Origin: an uncultured Arachnia sp.
Lineage (GTDB): Bacteria; Actinomycetota; Actinomycetes; Propionibacteriales; Propionibacteriaceae
DNA: 64,000 nt
NCBI GenBank assembly: GCA_934636715.1
Contig: CAKUBE010000008.1
Coordinates: forward strand, 12,608 to 76,607
Direction: 5' to 3'
This document shows positions 1-8,724 of the stretch, in pieces. Under the pieces are notes generated by a model, which saw only the letters and a list, made by a program, of their open reading frames with translations, ran no database searches and was not told the origin of the DNA. Each line of letters starts with the position of its first letter. Position 1 is the stretch's first letter. The position numbers and the translations under genes were made by a program.

Positions 1-1
1 G

Positions 2-817
2 TCGGCGTCGATGATCTACCGCGACCGCCTGAAGCGCGAGCTGGCGCAGGTGGCCGGCGACATCCTCACCGGCACGGAGCTCGGCATCAACCTGCTGAGC
101 TCGTCCGACGTCCTCCTGCTTCCCGCGAACGTGGCCCAGTTCACCCGCGACCTCGATGCCAACGACGCCGACGTCGTGCTCTTCCTCCTGCTCAGGGAGG
201 CGGCGCGGCAGCGGCTGTTCCACTCCGTCGGCTGGCTGTCGCCGCAGCTGGGCGCGATGCTGGCGCACTTCGCCCGCGAGATCACCATCGACTTCGACGC
301 CATCGCCGAGCAGTTCAGCCCCGAGTCGCTCAGCGGGCTGTCGATCGAGGACGTCGTCGCCGTCGGCGAGTCGGTGCGCGGCTCGTTCTTCCGGCCGACC
401 CGGACGCCCACGCAGGTGGAGATCCTGGAGCGGCTTCAGGTCCTGCTCGCGCTCGTCGAGGGCTGGGTGGACCACGTGGTGACCCAGGCCACCGCGCAGT
501 GGATGCCCAATGCCTCGCAGTTGGAGGAGATCGTGCATCGTCGTCGCGCCTCGGGCACGGCGGTCACCAGCGTGTTCACCGAGCTCCTCGGGCTCGATCT
601 GCATCCCCGGCTGGTCAGGGACGCGAAGAACCTATGGGCCGCGCTGCTGCATCACCGCGGCGCGGAAGGCCGTGACGCCCTGTGGGGGCATCCGGACATG
701 CTGCCGACGGCGGCCCAGCTGGCGGATCCCCTGCCGTTCGCGGCGGGCCAGCCCGGCGAGGCCGACGCCCCAGAGGACGACCTCGACGCAGAGCTGCGCA
801 AGCTCCTGGGCGGATAG
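2..817 (+). CDS. DUF2342 (Zincin_2) family protein, 5' end cut by window
   Basis: The frame is open to the left edge, so the ATG at position 11 need not be the start; relatives are usually longer than the 268 residues seen, and I treat the gene as partial. The family is a group of actinobacterial putative zinc metallopeptidases of unknown substrate. Visible family signatures, numbered from the ATG, are REAARQRLF (62-70), EGWVDHVV (150-156 region) and DALWGHPDMLPTA towards the end. No HExxH motif is visible, so peptidase activity is not shown. A DUF2342 gene lies near uvrD2 in mycobacteria too, which supports the family call by context. The tail (DAPEDDLDAELRKLLGG) is acidic and probably disordered. 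Confidence 0.75.
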   Translation, partial: SASMIYRDRLKRELAQVAGDILTGTELGINLLSSSDVLLLPANVAQFTRDLDANDADVVLFLLLREAARQRLFHSVGWLSPQLGAMLAHFAREITIDFDAIAEQFSPESLSGLSIEDVVAVGESVRGSFFRPTRTPTQVEILERLQVLLALVEGWVDHVVTQATAQWMPNASQLEEIVHRRRASGTAVTSVFTELLGLDLHPRLVRDAKNLWAALLHHRGAEGRDALWGHPDMLPTAAQLADPLPFAAGQPGEADAPEDDLDAELRKLLGG

Positions 818-1024
818 CGTCCTCGTCCTGTCCCTTGACGCGCCGCCCGCCGGGCGGCAAGACTGTGTGCGAGAGTCCCGGTCGGGTCGGTTCGCAGGGG
901 AAGGCGGACCGAAACGCCCGGGACTCCGCCGTGTAGACGGTGTGTCGGCGCGTGCGCACGCGGTCGGCCACTACAGTGAACTGGTCGCCTGAGCGTACTC
1001 AGACAACCCGAACAAGGAGGAAAT

Positions 1025-1186
1025 ATGGCTGAAGAGACCTTCGAGGGCTCGTTCTACTGCGTGAAGTGCAAGGAGAAGCGCGACGCCAAGGGCGACGTGG
1101 TCGTCAACGCCAAGGGCACCAAGATGGCCAAGGGCAAGTGCCCCGTGTGCGGCACCAACCTCAACCGCATCCTCGGCAAGGCCTGA
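1025..1186 (+). CDS. DUF5679-type small zinc-ribbon protein
   Basis: A 53-residue ORF begins MAEETFEGSFYCVKCKEKRD and carries two CxxC pairs (C12-x2-C15 and C39-x2-C42), the pattern of the DUF5679 family, which probably binds one zinc ion. The function is not known. An excellent Shine-Dalgarno AAGGAGG (1014-1020) sits four bases before the ATG, and a strong terminator follows 38 bases after the stop, so it looks like a short independently terminated transcript. About a quarter of its residues are lysine, which would suit nucleic-acid contact, but that is only inference. Confidence 0.85.
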   Translation: MAEETFEGSFYCVKCKEKRDAKGDVVVNAKGTKMAKGKCPVCGTNLNRILGKA

Positions 1187-1223
1187 TCGACAGATCCCTG
1201 AAGGTTCCGCGGAACCTCCGAGA

Positions 1224-1256
1224 CGGGGCGGCGAGCTGACTCGCCGCCCCGTTTTC
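1224..1256 (+). terminator. Rho-independent terminator after the DUF5679 gene
   Basis: A perfect 12-bp GC-rich stem pairs 1224-1235 with 1240-1251 around the loop CTGA, followed by TTTT at 1252-1255. It ends the transcript of the small zinc-ribbon gene. Confidence 0.9.
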
Positions 1257-1273
1257 GCGTCCTCGCTTCCCTC

Positions 1274-1350
1274 GCTCCTTGAGCCGGCGCACAAGGGTGC
1301 CGCGACCCGCTTCCGCCCCTTGAGCCGTGCGCGCACGGAGTGCCGCGACC
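1274..1350 (-). repeat. Two tandem short repeats of the CTTGAGCC type (family G)
   Basis: Two adjacent units (1274-1307 and 1315-1350) share GCYCCTTGAGCCG at the left and TGCCGCGACC at the right, with a variable middle. They fill the gap between the terminator and the next gene. The CTTGAGCC motif, read on the other strand as GGCTCAAG, also occurs in the two units between recX and recA, so this is a dispersed family, probably related to the larger family A repeats. Confidence 0.6.
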
Positions 1351-1441
1351 GCGCCGAAGGGTGTTGTCCGAACCCGCGCAGGTGTTGTCCGACGACGCGT
1401 AGGAGTCGCGCCACGGGCCTGGCCTCAGCAAGGCTCGCACC

Positions 1442-1942
1442 ATGGCATCCATCGTCGTTCTCGGCTCGGAACTCCGCGCAGGCCTCATCGAGGCTGCGCT
1501 CGGGCGCGCCCGTCACCCCGCCCGCTGTCTCTCACCGGATCTCGCGCACCGCTCCCCCGGGCAGACGGCCGACGCGCTGGCCATCATGCTCTGGCCGCCC
1601 GGCCTCCACCCCGCCGTCGAGGCCGAGCATCACGCCGCCGGCGCGGGCGCGCTGCACGCGTGGTGGGACGGCTCGTACGCGGAGGTCGGTCCGTTCGTCG
1701 CGCCGGGGGCGGGGCCGTGCCCCTCATGTCTGGGGGCGCGCGGCCCCCTCCCGCAACCCGGCCACGACGCCGCCCTCGCCGCCTGGGTAGCGGCGACGGT
1801 GACCCTCACCGTCCGCGGTCTCCTCGCCCTCGGCGGCACCACACTGGCCGGCACGAGTCTCACCTGGGACACGGCACGTCCGGGTATCGGAACCCAGCTC
1901 TGGCGGCGCCGCGAGGAGTGCCCCGTCACCGGATGCCGGTGA
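1442..1942 (+). CDS. Short E1/ThiF- or TOMM-cyclodehydratase-like protein
   Basis: This 166-residue protein contains GPFVAPGAGPCPSCLGARG near residues 83-101 and ends ECPVTGC. The GP(L/F)V-PG-x-x-C-x-x-C block plus a C-terminal Cys pair is the zinc-binding signature of actinobacterial ThiF/E1-like adenylyltransferases and TOMM cyclodehydratase-like proteins. Those are normally around 300 residues or more; here the front (IVVLGSELRAGLIEAALG) is much shortened and the adenylate-binding GxGxxG is absent, so it is probably a reduced or inactive relic. No good Shine-Dalgarno precedes the ATG. A related gene sits between DUF2342 and uvrD2 in mycobacteria. The assignment rests on the motif and the neighbourhood only. 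Confidence 0.5.
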   Translation: MASIVVLGSELRAGLIEAALGRARHPARCLSPDLAHRSPGQTADALAIMLWPPGLHPAVEAEHHAAGAGALHAWWDGSYAEVGPFVAPGAGPCPSCLGARGPLPQPGHDAALAAWVAATVTLTVRGLLALGGTTLAGTSLTWDTARPGIGTQLWRRREECPVTGCR

Positions 1943-1943
1943 T

Positions 1944-2852
1944 TCAGCGGTTGGCGACCAGGACGGACTGGATCTCGCCCACCCGCATCGGCGCCTGCCT
2001 GGTGAGCTCCAGGGGAATCGTCCCCGACTCCCCCGCCCCCGACCACTCCACGCGCCACTGAGCGGTCGTCGTCACCGTGTAGCGGCCCATCGCCTCATAC
2101 ATGTACCCGCAGTCGGGAGACGCGATATTGCGGCCACCGTCGGTGAGGGTCGACGACCACGGCCTCCCCTTCCCGCAGGTCACCGAGCCGCCGTCGCCCA
2201 TGTCCCAGACCACCTTGTCGACCTCCGCAGTCAGGGTGACGGTGATCCCGCCCTCACTGGTGGACGCGGACACAGGCCCCCACTGGTTGTCGTTCGGGGC
2301 TTCGGACCACAGCCACATGTTCCAGCCCACGAAGCTCATGTGCTGTTCCGAGTCACCCTTCGGGAACATCCCCATCTTCGGCGCATCCAACTGCAAAGAA
2401 GCGAGAATCCGCCTGGCGAGTTCCTCCGGATCGGGAGGCGTTCCATCAGTACCCGGACGCCAGAGGTAATAGGTCATACCCGGGTCTGGCACCAAGTCGC
2501 CGGTCGGCCGGCGGCACTCGGCGATGTAGCCATCGGTATGGCCTGACCACGCCCAATGATCTTTCGGCGGCTGCGGCTTCAGCGGCGTGCACCATGTGGA
2601 CTCGCCGTCGACCCAGATCAGGTCTCCGTACCGGCAGTTGATGATCTGCCCATTGAACCGGCACACCCGCGGCCCGGACTTCCCGGGACTACCCTCTGAG
2701 CCCTCCGACCCATCGGAGCCCCCATCGGGACAAATGACCTCGCATTTCTTCGTGGCTTCATCGCATGCGTCCACGCAGGCAGCCCAGCTCTGAACGTCGC
2801 TCAGGCTCAGCAAGAAGCCCACAAGGAGAATGAGAAGGATGCGCCTCAACAC
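1944..2852 (-). CDS. Secreted protein with PKD-like C-terminal region, function unknown
   Basis: I start the gene at GTG 2852, inside the stop of the upstream lipoprotein gene (GTGTTGA overlap), rather than at GTG 2888; this gives MLRRILLILLVGFLLSLSDV as a clean Sec signal peptide. After the signal come a cysteine-rich acidic stretch, a Ser/Gly/Glu low-complexity linker, and a C-terminal region with VDKVVWDMGDGGSVTCG and PDCGYMY, which resembles the PKD-like fold of a family of actinobacterial exported proteins often annotated only as hypothetical. It should be translationally coupled to the lipoprotein gene, so the two probably act together at the cell surface. It converges on the E1-like gene two bases away. 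Confidence 0.65.
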   Translation of the reverse strand: MLRRILLILLVGFLLSLSDVQSWAACVDACDEATKKCEVICPDGGSDGSEGSEGSPGKSGPRVCRFNGQIINCRYGDLIWVDGESTWCTPLKPQPPKDHWAWSGHTDGYIAECRRPTGDLVPDPGMTYYLWRPGTDGTPPDPEELARRILASLQLDAPKMGMFPKGDSEQHMSFVGWNMWLWSEAPNDNQWGPVSASTSEGGITVTLTAEVDKVVWDMGDGGSVTCGKGRPWSSTLTDGGRNIASPDCGYMYEAMGRYTVTTTAQWRVEWSGAGESGTIPLELTRQAPMRVGEIQSVLVANR

Positions 2853-3442
2853 GGCGTGAACTCGCTGGTGTAGAGCGCCGCGCGCCACGAGCCATCAGGC
2901 TGCAATTGCATCGTCACCTCCGCGGCAAGCGTCTCCGACCGAGGTACCGACTCACCAGTCTTGGTGTCAACCATGTCTAGCTGGGAGGGATCTGAGCAGT
3001 AGCTCACCACAACGGATCGCACGCCGTCCGCAGAAGTCTTTGCCTTGCGAATCTCAACATCACGGAAAATCCGCTGACCCCGTTGCTTGAGGTTCATCTC
3101 TCTTGCGGTCGCGATCGCGCCCATCGCGCGGGAGATCTCGCTGCCGACAGTTACCTTGTTCAGCGCGGTCCAGTCCGTGAGGTCTGGGTCCCGGTAGTAC
3201 AGGTCCCTCGCGGACTCGTATGCCTCCCAGCCCGCGCGGATGTCGGCCTTCTCACCCTTCTCAGACGGAGGGGCGGGTGGGAACGACTCCACCGGCGTCG
3301 GTGAGGGTGACGGCGAGGGGCTCGGCGACGGCGTGGGTGTCGGCGTCGGGCTGGAGGTTGAGGGAGGCGGCGTCGACGGCGGCGCCGCGGGCGTGCAGCC
3401 GGCCAACAGGACGAGACACGCGAGCCCGGTCACGATGCGCAT
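2846..3442 (-). CDS. Putative lipoprotein with a Pro/Ser/Thr-rich linker
   Basis: The start is ATG 3442, which has GGGAGG five bases upstream and yields MRIVTGLACLVLLAGCTPAA, a lipoprotein signal with lipobox LAGC (Cys17). An upstream in-frame extension to 3529 would bury the signal and is rejected. A Pro-Ser-Thr repeat of about 40 residues follows, probably a wall-spanning spacer, then a globular domain of about 125 residues that looks NTF2-like in length and layout (AYESARDLYYRDPDLTDWTAL near its start), although this is not certain. The gene overlaps the secreted PKD-like protein gene by 7 bases. Confidence 0.7.
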   Translation of the reverse strand: MRIVTGLACLVLLAGCTPAAPPSTPPPSTSSPTPTPTPSPSPSPSPSPTPVESFPPAPPSEKGEKADIRAGWEAYESARDLYYRDPDLTDWTALNKVTVGSEISRAMGAIATAREMNLKQRGQRIFRDVEIRKAKTSADGVRSVVVSYCSDPSQLDMVDTKTGESVPRSETLAAEVTMQLQPDGSWRAALYTSEFTPC

Positions 3443-3520
3443 GGATGCCTCCCAACTCCAGCAGCGAGTGTCGCTATTCAACCAAACCCCGCCGGCGAAA
3501 GCGACACGATCCCGCGAACC

Positions 3521-3529
3521 TGTGGACAA
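3521..3529 (-). promoter_or_regulatory. DnaA-box-like nonamer TTGTCCACA
   Basis: TGTGGACAA on the + strand reads TTGTCCACA on the other strand, one base from the standard TTATCCACA. It lies 26 bases before a family A repeat copy, almost the same spacing as the copy near 54 kb. Confidence 0.4.
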
Positions 3530-3546
3530 GTATCCGTTTTTGGCTC

Positions 3547-3598
3547 AATGGCTTCGACGCGGACCCGGCGCTCCGCGCAGGGGTCCGGCTCAACCAGC
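3547..3598 (+). repeat. Family A palindromic repeat, copy 1
   Basis: This copy reads TGGCTTCGACGCGGACCCGG and ends GTCCGGCTCAACCAGC, with about 90% identity to the consensus seen at 58854. It lies directly behind the uvrD2 stop codon. The core GGACCC...GGGGTCC with inner GCGC arms can fold into a hairpin, so it may also act as a transcript end. Confidence 0.85.
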
Positions 3599-3605
3599 AG
3601 TGAGG

Positions 3606-5636
3606 TCAACCAGCGGCGTCCTCGACGACGGCGAGCACGGCGGCGCCGTACTTCGACACCTTCGCCTGGCCGATCCCCGGCAGGCGCAGCAGCGCCGCCT
3701 CGTCGCTCGGGGCGGACTCGGCGATGGCCTGCAGGGTTGCGTCCGTGAAGACGACGAAGGCGGGGACCTTCGCCTCGTCCGCCGTCGCCTTCCGCCACGC
3801 GCGCAGCCGATCGAAGAGGGCCTCGTCGTAGTCGACCTCGCAGTCGAGATGGCGGCTCAGCTTCCGCTCGGCCGCCGACTCCAACCGGTTCCCGCACACC
3901 CGGCAGGCCCGCGACCGCGACGACGTGCGAGGCGACGGCGGCTTCCCGACGGTGGCCGGGCCGGTGACCTGGTCCGCGATGAAGCGCGAGCGCGTCGCGG
4001 AGCCCCTCGACGCCGACCAGCTGACCCGCAACGCCCGCTTGGCGCGGGTGAAGCCGACGTAGAGCAGACGCCTCTCCTCGGAAAGCGCCGGCTCCTCCTG
4101 GCTCAGCACGAACGGGATCATCCCCTCTCGGACGCCGACGATCGCGACGCCGTCCCATTCGAGGCCCTTCGCCGCGTGGAGCGTGGCGAGCGTCACCGCG
4201 GAGGCGACGGGGCTGGCCTGCCAGGAGGCGCGCTCCTGCAGCCACACCGATGCCTCCGGGGCCGACCAGTCCTCGTGACGTTCGTCCTCATCCCGCACCA
4301 TGGTGCGCAGCGCGGTCAGCGACTCCCAGCGCTCCCGCTGCCTGCCCTGACCCGACGGAGCCTCCGGCCGCCAGCCGAGCCCGTTCAGCACACCGTCGAG
4401 TAGCTCGTCAGCAGGCGCGTCCGGGGAACGCTCCGCCAACCGGCCCATCTCGAGGATGGCCTGTCGCACCTCAGCCCGGTCGTAGAACCGCTCCGTTCCG
4501 CGCACCGTGTAGGGAACGCCCGCCTCGGTCAGCGCTGCCTCGAGCGCCGGCGACTGCGCGTTGATCCGGTACAGCACCGCCAACTCCTTCCACGGGGTCC
4601 CGGCGGCGTGCTGGGCGCGCAGCCAGGCTGCCACGTCCGCGGCCTCCGTCGCCTCGTCGGGGGCGCCGTGGAAGGTCGGCGCGGGACCGGACGACCTGGT
4701 CGGCCGGAGCGCGCCGAGCGAGCCGGGGCGTACCCGGAGCACCTTGTTCGCCGACGACAGCACCTCCGGGGAGGACCTGTAGTTGCGCACCAGGCGCACC
4801 GTGCGGGCGCCCCGGTACTCGCCCGCGAAGCCGCGCAGGTACGCGGCATCCGCACCAGCAAACGAGTGGATGGCCTGGTTCGGGTCGCCCACGACGCACA
4901 CGTCGTCGCGTCCGTCGACCCAGAGCGAGATGAGCTTGTGCTGCAGCGCGGAGACGTCCTGGTATTCGTCGACGACGAAGTGACGATAGGTGCCGCGGAT
5001 GGTGGCCGCGATCTCGGGGTGCTCGGCCAGCAGCACGGCGTTGCACATGAGGATGTCGGTGAAGTCGACGCTGCCCTCGGTCAGCTTCAGCTTCTCGTAC
5101 TGCGCCATCACGGCCGCCACCTGCGAAGGGGTGGCCCCGGCGACGGCACGAGCCCCCGCGACCTCCGGGTAGCGGGCCGCCGACACGTTGCTGGTCTTCG
5201 CCCACGAGATCTCGGAGCCGAGGTCTCGGATGAGGGCCTGGTCTGAGCTGGCCAGGACCTGATGCGTGGCGCGGGCGACGAGCCCGAACGTGTTCTCCGC
5301 AACCCTCGGGAACTCGACGCCGTAGGCCTGGGGCCAGAAGAACTGGCACTGCCGCAGCGCAGCTGAGTGGATGGTGCGCGCCTGCGCCGACCGGACGCCG
5401 AGCCCCGCGAGCCGGCTGCGCATTTCTCCCGCCGCGCGCGTGGTGAACGTGACAGCGAGCGTTGCCGGCGCCTGGTATCGCCCCGTCGCCACCGCGTAGG
5501 CGACGCGGTGCGTGATGGCGCGCGTCTTCCCGGTGCCCGCGCCGGCGAGCACGACGACGGGGGCGTCGAGCAGCGTCGCCACCTCTCGCTGCTCAGGGTC
5601 CAGCGCGTCAAGGATCTGCTCACTCACGCCCGCCAT
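3606..5636 (-). CDS. uvrD2: UvrD2-type superfamily 1 DNA helicase with HRDC domain
   Basis: This 676-residue ATP-dependent 3'-5' DNA helicase has Walker A AGTGKT (33-38), Walker B DEYQD near 222, the motif TLHAAKGLEWDGV and RRLLYVGFTRA. A cysteine cluster CRVCGNRLESAAERKLSRHL leads to a C-terminal HRDC domain ending in the LPGIGQAKVSKYG helix. That layout defines UvrD2, which is essential in mycobacteria. The start is ATG 5636; upstream frame sequence lies inside the divergent recC region and lacks helicase features. The metal-binding cluster is C-x2-C-x14-H-x2-C, with His where mycobacterial UvrD2 has a third Cys. The gene is divergent from recCBD, with 97 bases between, and a family A repeat follows its stop. 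Confidence 0.95.
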   Translation of the reverse strand: MAGVSEQILDALDPEQREVATLLDAPVVVLAGAGTGKTRAITHRVAYAVATGRYQAPATLAVTFTTRAAGEMRSRLAGLGVRSAQARTIHSAALRQCQFFWPQAYGVEFPRVAENTFGLVARATHQVLASSDQALIRDLGSEISWAKTSNVSAARYPEVAGARAVAGATPSQVAAVMAQYEKLKLTEGSVDFTDILMCNAVLLAEHPEIAATIRGTYRHFVVDEYQDVSALQHKLISLWVDGRDDVCVVGDPNQAIHSFAGADAAYLRGFAGEYRGARTVRLVRNYRSSPEVLSSANKVLRVRPGSLGALRPTRSSGPAPTFHGAPDEATEAADVAAWLRAQHAAGTPWKELAVLYRINAQSPALEAALTEAGVPYTVRGTERFYDRAEVRQAILEMGRLAERSPDAPADELLDGVLNGLGWRPEAPSGQGRQRERWESLTALRTMVRDEDERHEDWSAPEASVWLQERASWQASPVASAVTLATLHAAKGLEWDGVAIVGVREGMIPFVLSQEEPALSEERRLLYVGFTRAKRALRVSWSASRGSATRSRFIADQVTGPATVGKPPSPRTSSRSRACRVCGNRLESAAERKLSRHLDCEVDYDEALFDRLRAWRKATADEAKVPAFVVFTDATLQAIAESAPSDEAALLRLPGIGQAKVSKYGAAVLAVVEDAAG

Positions 5637-5733
5637 TGTTGCGGGCCCCACCGACAAACCGAACCGCCGCCCGCAGAAAATTGTCGGAACCGGCCGATAG
5701 GGTGACCCGGACACGGGAAGGAGGTGATCGCTG

Positions 5734-8724
5734 ATGGCTCTCGAGGTGGTGCTCGCCCACCGCTGGCCCGCGCTGCTCGACGAGCTGGCTGGACGTCTGC
5801 GGTCACTCCACACGGACCCGTTCGCCCGCGGGCGGGTGCTCGTGTCGTCGCGGGCGACCGGCCGCATCGTGAGCCAGGAGGTCGCCCGGCGGCTGGGCAT
5901 CTCGGCGGGCATCTCCTATCTCACGCTGCGCGATCTCGCCACGGAACTGGCCGACGGCGCGGGGGTCGCGCGCGACCTCTCCCGCTGGCGCGGCTCACCG
6001 CTGGACCTCGCCACCTGGGAGGCCGTCGGGGCGCTGGCCGACGAGTTCCCGGCGCTCGCCCATGCGGCGAACCCAGGGCGTCCGGGTGGGCGCCGTGCCG
6101 TCGCCACCCGGCTGGCACGCCTCCAGCGCTGGTACCTCGACCACGCACCGGACCTCCTCCGCGCCTGGCTCGACGGCGTGGATGAGGGTCCCGACGGCGA
6201 GGAACTCCCCGAGCGCCTCGCCTGGCAGCCCGAGCTGGTCCGGGCCGCATCGCTCTCCCTCGAGGTGGATCCCACGGAGACCCTCGCCGCCCTCGCCCAC
6301 GCGGCCCGGCGGGACACCACGCCCACCGTCGTCTTCGCGCTCGACGAGGTCACCGCGGCGGACAGGGTGCTGCTGCAGGCCCTGGCGGACGGCGTCGGCC
6401 TCCTGGCGCTGCAGCCGGTCGACGCCAGACACAGCACCTGGGTCGAGGAACTGGGCGGCACGGTGTCCGACGCGCTCGACACCCCCGCACCCTCGCCGTC
6501 TATCGCCATCCACGACTCGCACGGCCCGGCCCGCCAGGTCGAGGTTCTCCGCGACGAACTGACCCGGGCCTTCGCCGCCGACCAGTCCCTCGAGCCGCGC
6601 GACGTCCTCATCGTCTGCCCGCGGCCCGAGCGCTACGCGCATCTCCTGGACGCCGCGTTCGCGCCGGGCGGCGCGCACCCCGGCCGGACCCTTCGCGTCC
6701 AGCCGGTGGGAGGCCAGGACGCCAACGATGTGCTCGACGCGACTGTCGCCCTGCTGCGGCTCGGCGATGGGCGGGCCACCTCCAGCGGGCTGCTCGACCT
6801 CCTGCTCAGTCCGCCGCTCGCACATCGCTGGGGCCTCACCGACCGCGAGGCGGTGACCGAGCTCGTCGCCGCGGCCGGCATCCGGTGGGGGCTCGACACA
6901 CAGCACCGGGCCTCCTTCGACCTGGGCGACATCGCGCAGAACACCTGGATGCGCGGGCTCGACCGGCTCCTCGTCGGCCTCGCGGTCTCTCCTGCGACCG
7001 ACTCGGGGCTCGGCCTGACGGGAACCGACGCCGTCGGCTCGTCGGACCTGTCGACGGTGGGCGCCCTCAGCGAGATGCTGAGCCGCATCCGACGGCTCGT
7101 CGCGACGACGACGGCCCCCGCGACCGTGCCGCAGTGGGCCGCGCGCACCCGCGGGCTGCTGACGGATCTCATCGGGGTGGGCTGGGACGACCAGTGGCAG
7201 CTGCTGCGCGTCACCGCGCTGCTCGCCCGGCTGGAGCGCGACCACCTGGGCGGCGAGACGACGCTGACGCGGCACGAGTTCGCGCACCTCCTCGCCGACG
7301 CGGGGGGCGGCTTCGGCGCGCGCGTGGCCGCGGGGAACGGGTCGCTGATGGTGGCTCGGCTCGGCGAGTTGTCGCACGTCGGGTTCCGCCTCGTCGCGTT
7401 CCTGGGCGTCACCGACGACGCGGTCCCGGGCCGTGGCGGGTCCGTCGCCGACGCCGTCGACCTGGGTCCGGCCGCGCCGGACGAACGGGCGCTGCGACAG
7501 GCCCAGCTATTGGCACATGCCTCTGCCGCGGAGAGCCTGCTCGTGGTGCGACAGCGGTTCAGCTCGCACACCAACGACGAGGTCGCGCCGCCCGCGGCGA
7601 TCGACTGGCTGGTCGAGCGCCTGGGCGTCGAACCCGAGAGGAGAACCCATCCCTCGACGGCGACGGCGGAGGCCAACTTCGCCCAGCCCGCGAGCTTCGA
7701 CGCCCCGGCACTCCGCGGGGCGCGCGCCCGGCGAACCGCGGGCACCGCGGTCGGCAGGATCGCGCGGCGCCGTGACCAGGCCCGGCGCCGCGCGATAGGC
7801 GCGATCCCTGCCCAGGTGACGCTGACGCAACTCGAACGCTTCCTCGCCGACCCGGCGAAGGCCTTCCTTCGCTCGGTGGCGGGCATCCCGCTCTACCAGT
7901 CCGCCGCCGTGCAGGACGAGCTCCCGCTCGACCTCGTCGGCCTGGAGAAGTGGAAGGTGGTCACCGCGCTCGTGGGCTCGCTGCAGTCGGGCGCGACGCT
8001 GCAGTCGGTGATCGACCGCTTCCAGGGCCGCGAGGAGCTGCCTCCGGGGCTGCTCGGCAAGGTGGCGTTCGACGAGGCGAAGGCCGATGCGGTCCGGCTC
8101 TGGAACGAGGCGGGGCCGCGTTGGCGGAGGCCGATCACGGACCATGCCGTCGACCTGGTTCTCGAGATCCCGCCGCTCGGCCGGGTGCGCCTCGTCGACT
8201 CGGTGCGCTGTCGCGGCGGCGAAGCCCTGACCGTGACCGCGAGCAAGGGAGCGAGCAGGCTGGTACGGCCCTGGTTGGAGGCGCTGGCCCTGACCGCTTC
8301 GGGCCTTCCCACCACCGGCCGCGCGGTCCGCTTCGGCCGGCTCCCGAACACCTACGACGACCAGGTGCTGGCCACCGGCGTCGGCGAGCCCGACCGCGAG
8401 GCGGCGCGGACGCGGTTGTCGGCCGTCGCGCGCGCCTACGCGCTCGGCCAGCACCGCCTCGTACCCGTGCCCGTCACACCCGCCATCGCGTATGCAGACG
8501 CCATGGCCTCCGGCACATTCCGGCAGGAGGACTGGACCGGCCCCACCGACTGGACGACGAGGATGTGGCCAGGCATGGAGGACTCGTGGCGCCTGTTCTT
8601 CGACGACGATCTGAGCGAGCTGTTCGTCGACGCGCCGCTCGCCGAGGACCCGGCGGGGACGTCGGCCTTCGCCGCGTGGGCGCTCGCGCTGTACGGCAAC
8701 ATGCAGGGGGTGGCCGATGAGTGA
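5734..8724 (+). CDS. recC: RecC, exodeoxyribonuclease V gamma subunit
   Basis: This 996-residue protein is the first gene of a recC-recB-recD operon. It begins MALEVVLAHRWPALLDELAG, with the RecC-type helicase-like fold but without a Walker A motif, as expected for the inactivated subunit that scans for Chi and splits the duplex. The C-terminal half contains the TLTQLERFLADPAKAFLRSV block typical of RecC. The ATG is preceded by an almost full anti-16S sequence (GGAAGGAGGTGATC, 5716-5729). The stop overlaps the recB start by 8 bases, so translation is probably coupled. Confidence 0.92.
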   Translation: MALEVVLAHRWPALLDELAGRLRSLHTDPFARGRVLVSSRATGRIVSQEVARRLGISAGISYLTLRDLATELADGAGVARDLSRWRGSPLDLATWEAVGALADEFPALAHAANPGRPGGRRAVATRLARLQRWYLDHAPDLLRAWLDGVDEGPDGEELPERLAWQPELVRAASLSLEVDPTETLAALAHAARRDTTPTVVFALDEVTAADRVLLQALADGVGLLALQPVDARHSTWVEELGGTVSDALDTPAPSPSIAIHDSHGPARQVEVLRDELTRAFAADQSLEPRDVLIVCPRPERYAHLLDAAFAPGGAHPGRTLRVQPVGGQDANDVLDATVALLRLGDGRATSSGLLDLLLSPPLAHRWGLTDREAVTELVAAAGIRWGLDTQHRASFDLGDIAQNTWMRGLDRLLVGLAVSPATDSGLGLTGTDAVGSSDLSTVGALSEMLSRIRRLVATTTAPATVPQWAARTRGLLTDLIGVGWDDQWQLLRVTALLARLERDHLGGETTLTRHEFAHLLADAGGGFGARVAAGNGSLMVARLGELSHVGFRLVAFLGVTDDAVPGRGGSVADAVDLGPAAPDERALRQAQLLAHASAAESLLVVRQRFSSHTNDEVAPPAAIDWLVERLGVEPERRTHPSTATAEANFAQPASFDAPALRGARARRTAGTAVGRIARRRDQARRRAIGAIPAQVTLTQLERFLADPAKAFLRSVAGIPLYQSAAVQDELPLDLVGLEKWKVVTALVGSLQSGATLQSVIDRFQGREELPPGLLGKVAFDEAKADAVRLWNEAGPRWRRPITDHAVDLVLEIPPLGRVRLVDSVRCRGGEALTVTASKGASRLVRPWLEALALTASGLPTTGRAVRFGRLPNTYDDQVLATGVGEPDREAARTRLSAVARAYALGQHRLVPVPVTPAIAYADAMASGTFRQEDWTGPTDWTTRMWPGMEDSWRLFFDDDLSELFVDAPLAEDPAGTSAFAAWALALYGNMQGVADE

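Noticed and set aside
835..863. A promoter starting TTGACG before the DUF5679 gene
   Set aside because: The -35-like hexamer has no acceptable -10 at 16-18 bp, and the spacer is itself a GC hairpin.
5681..5703. TTGTCG and TAGGGT as a promoter for recCBD
   Set aside because: The hexamers are only 11 bp apart, too close for a sigma-70 promoter.
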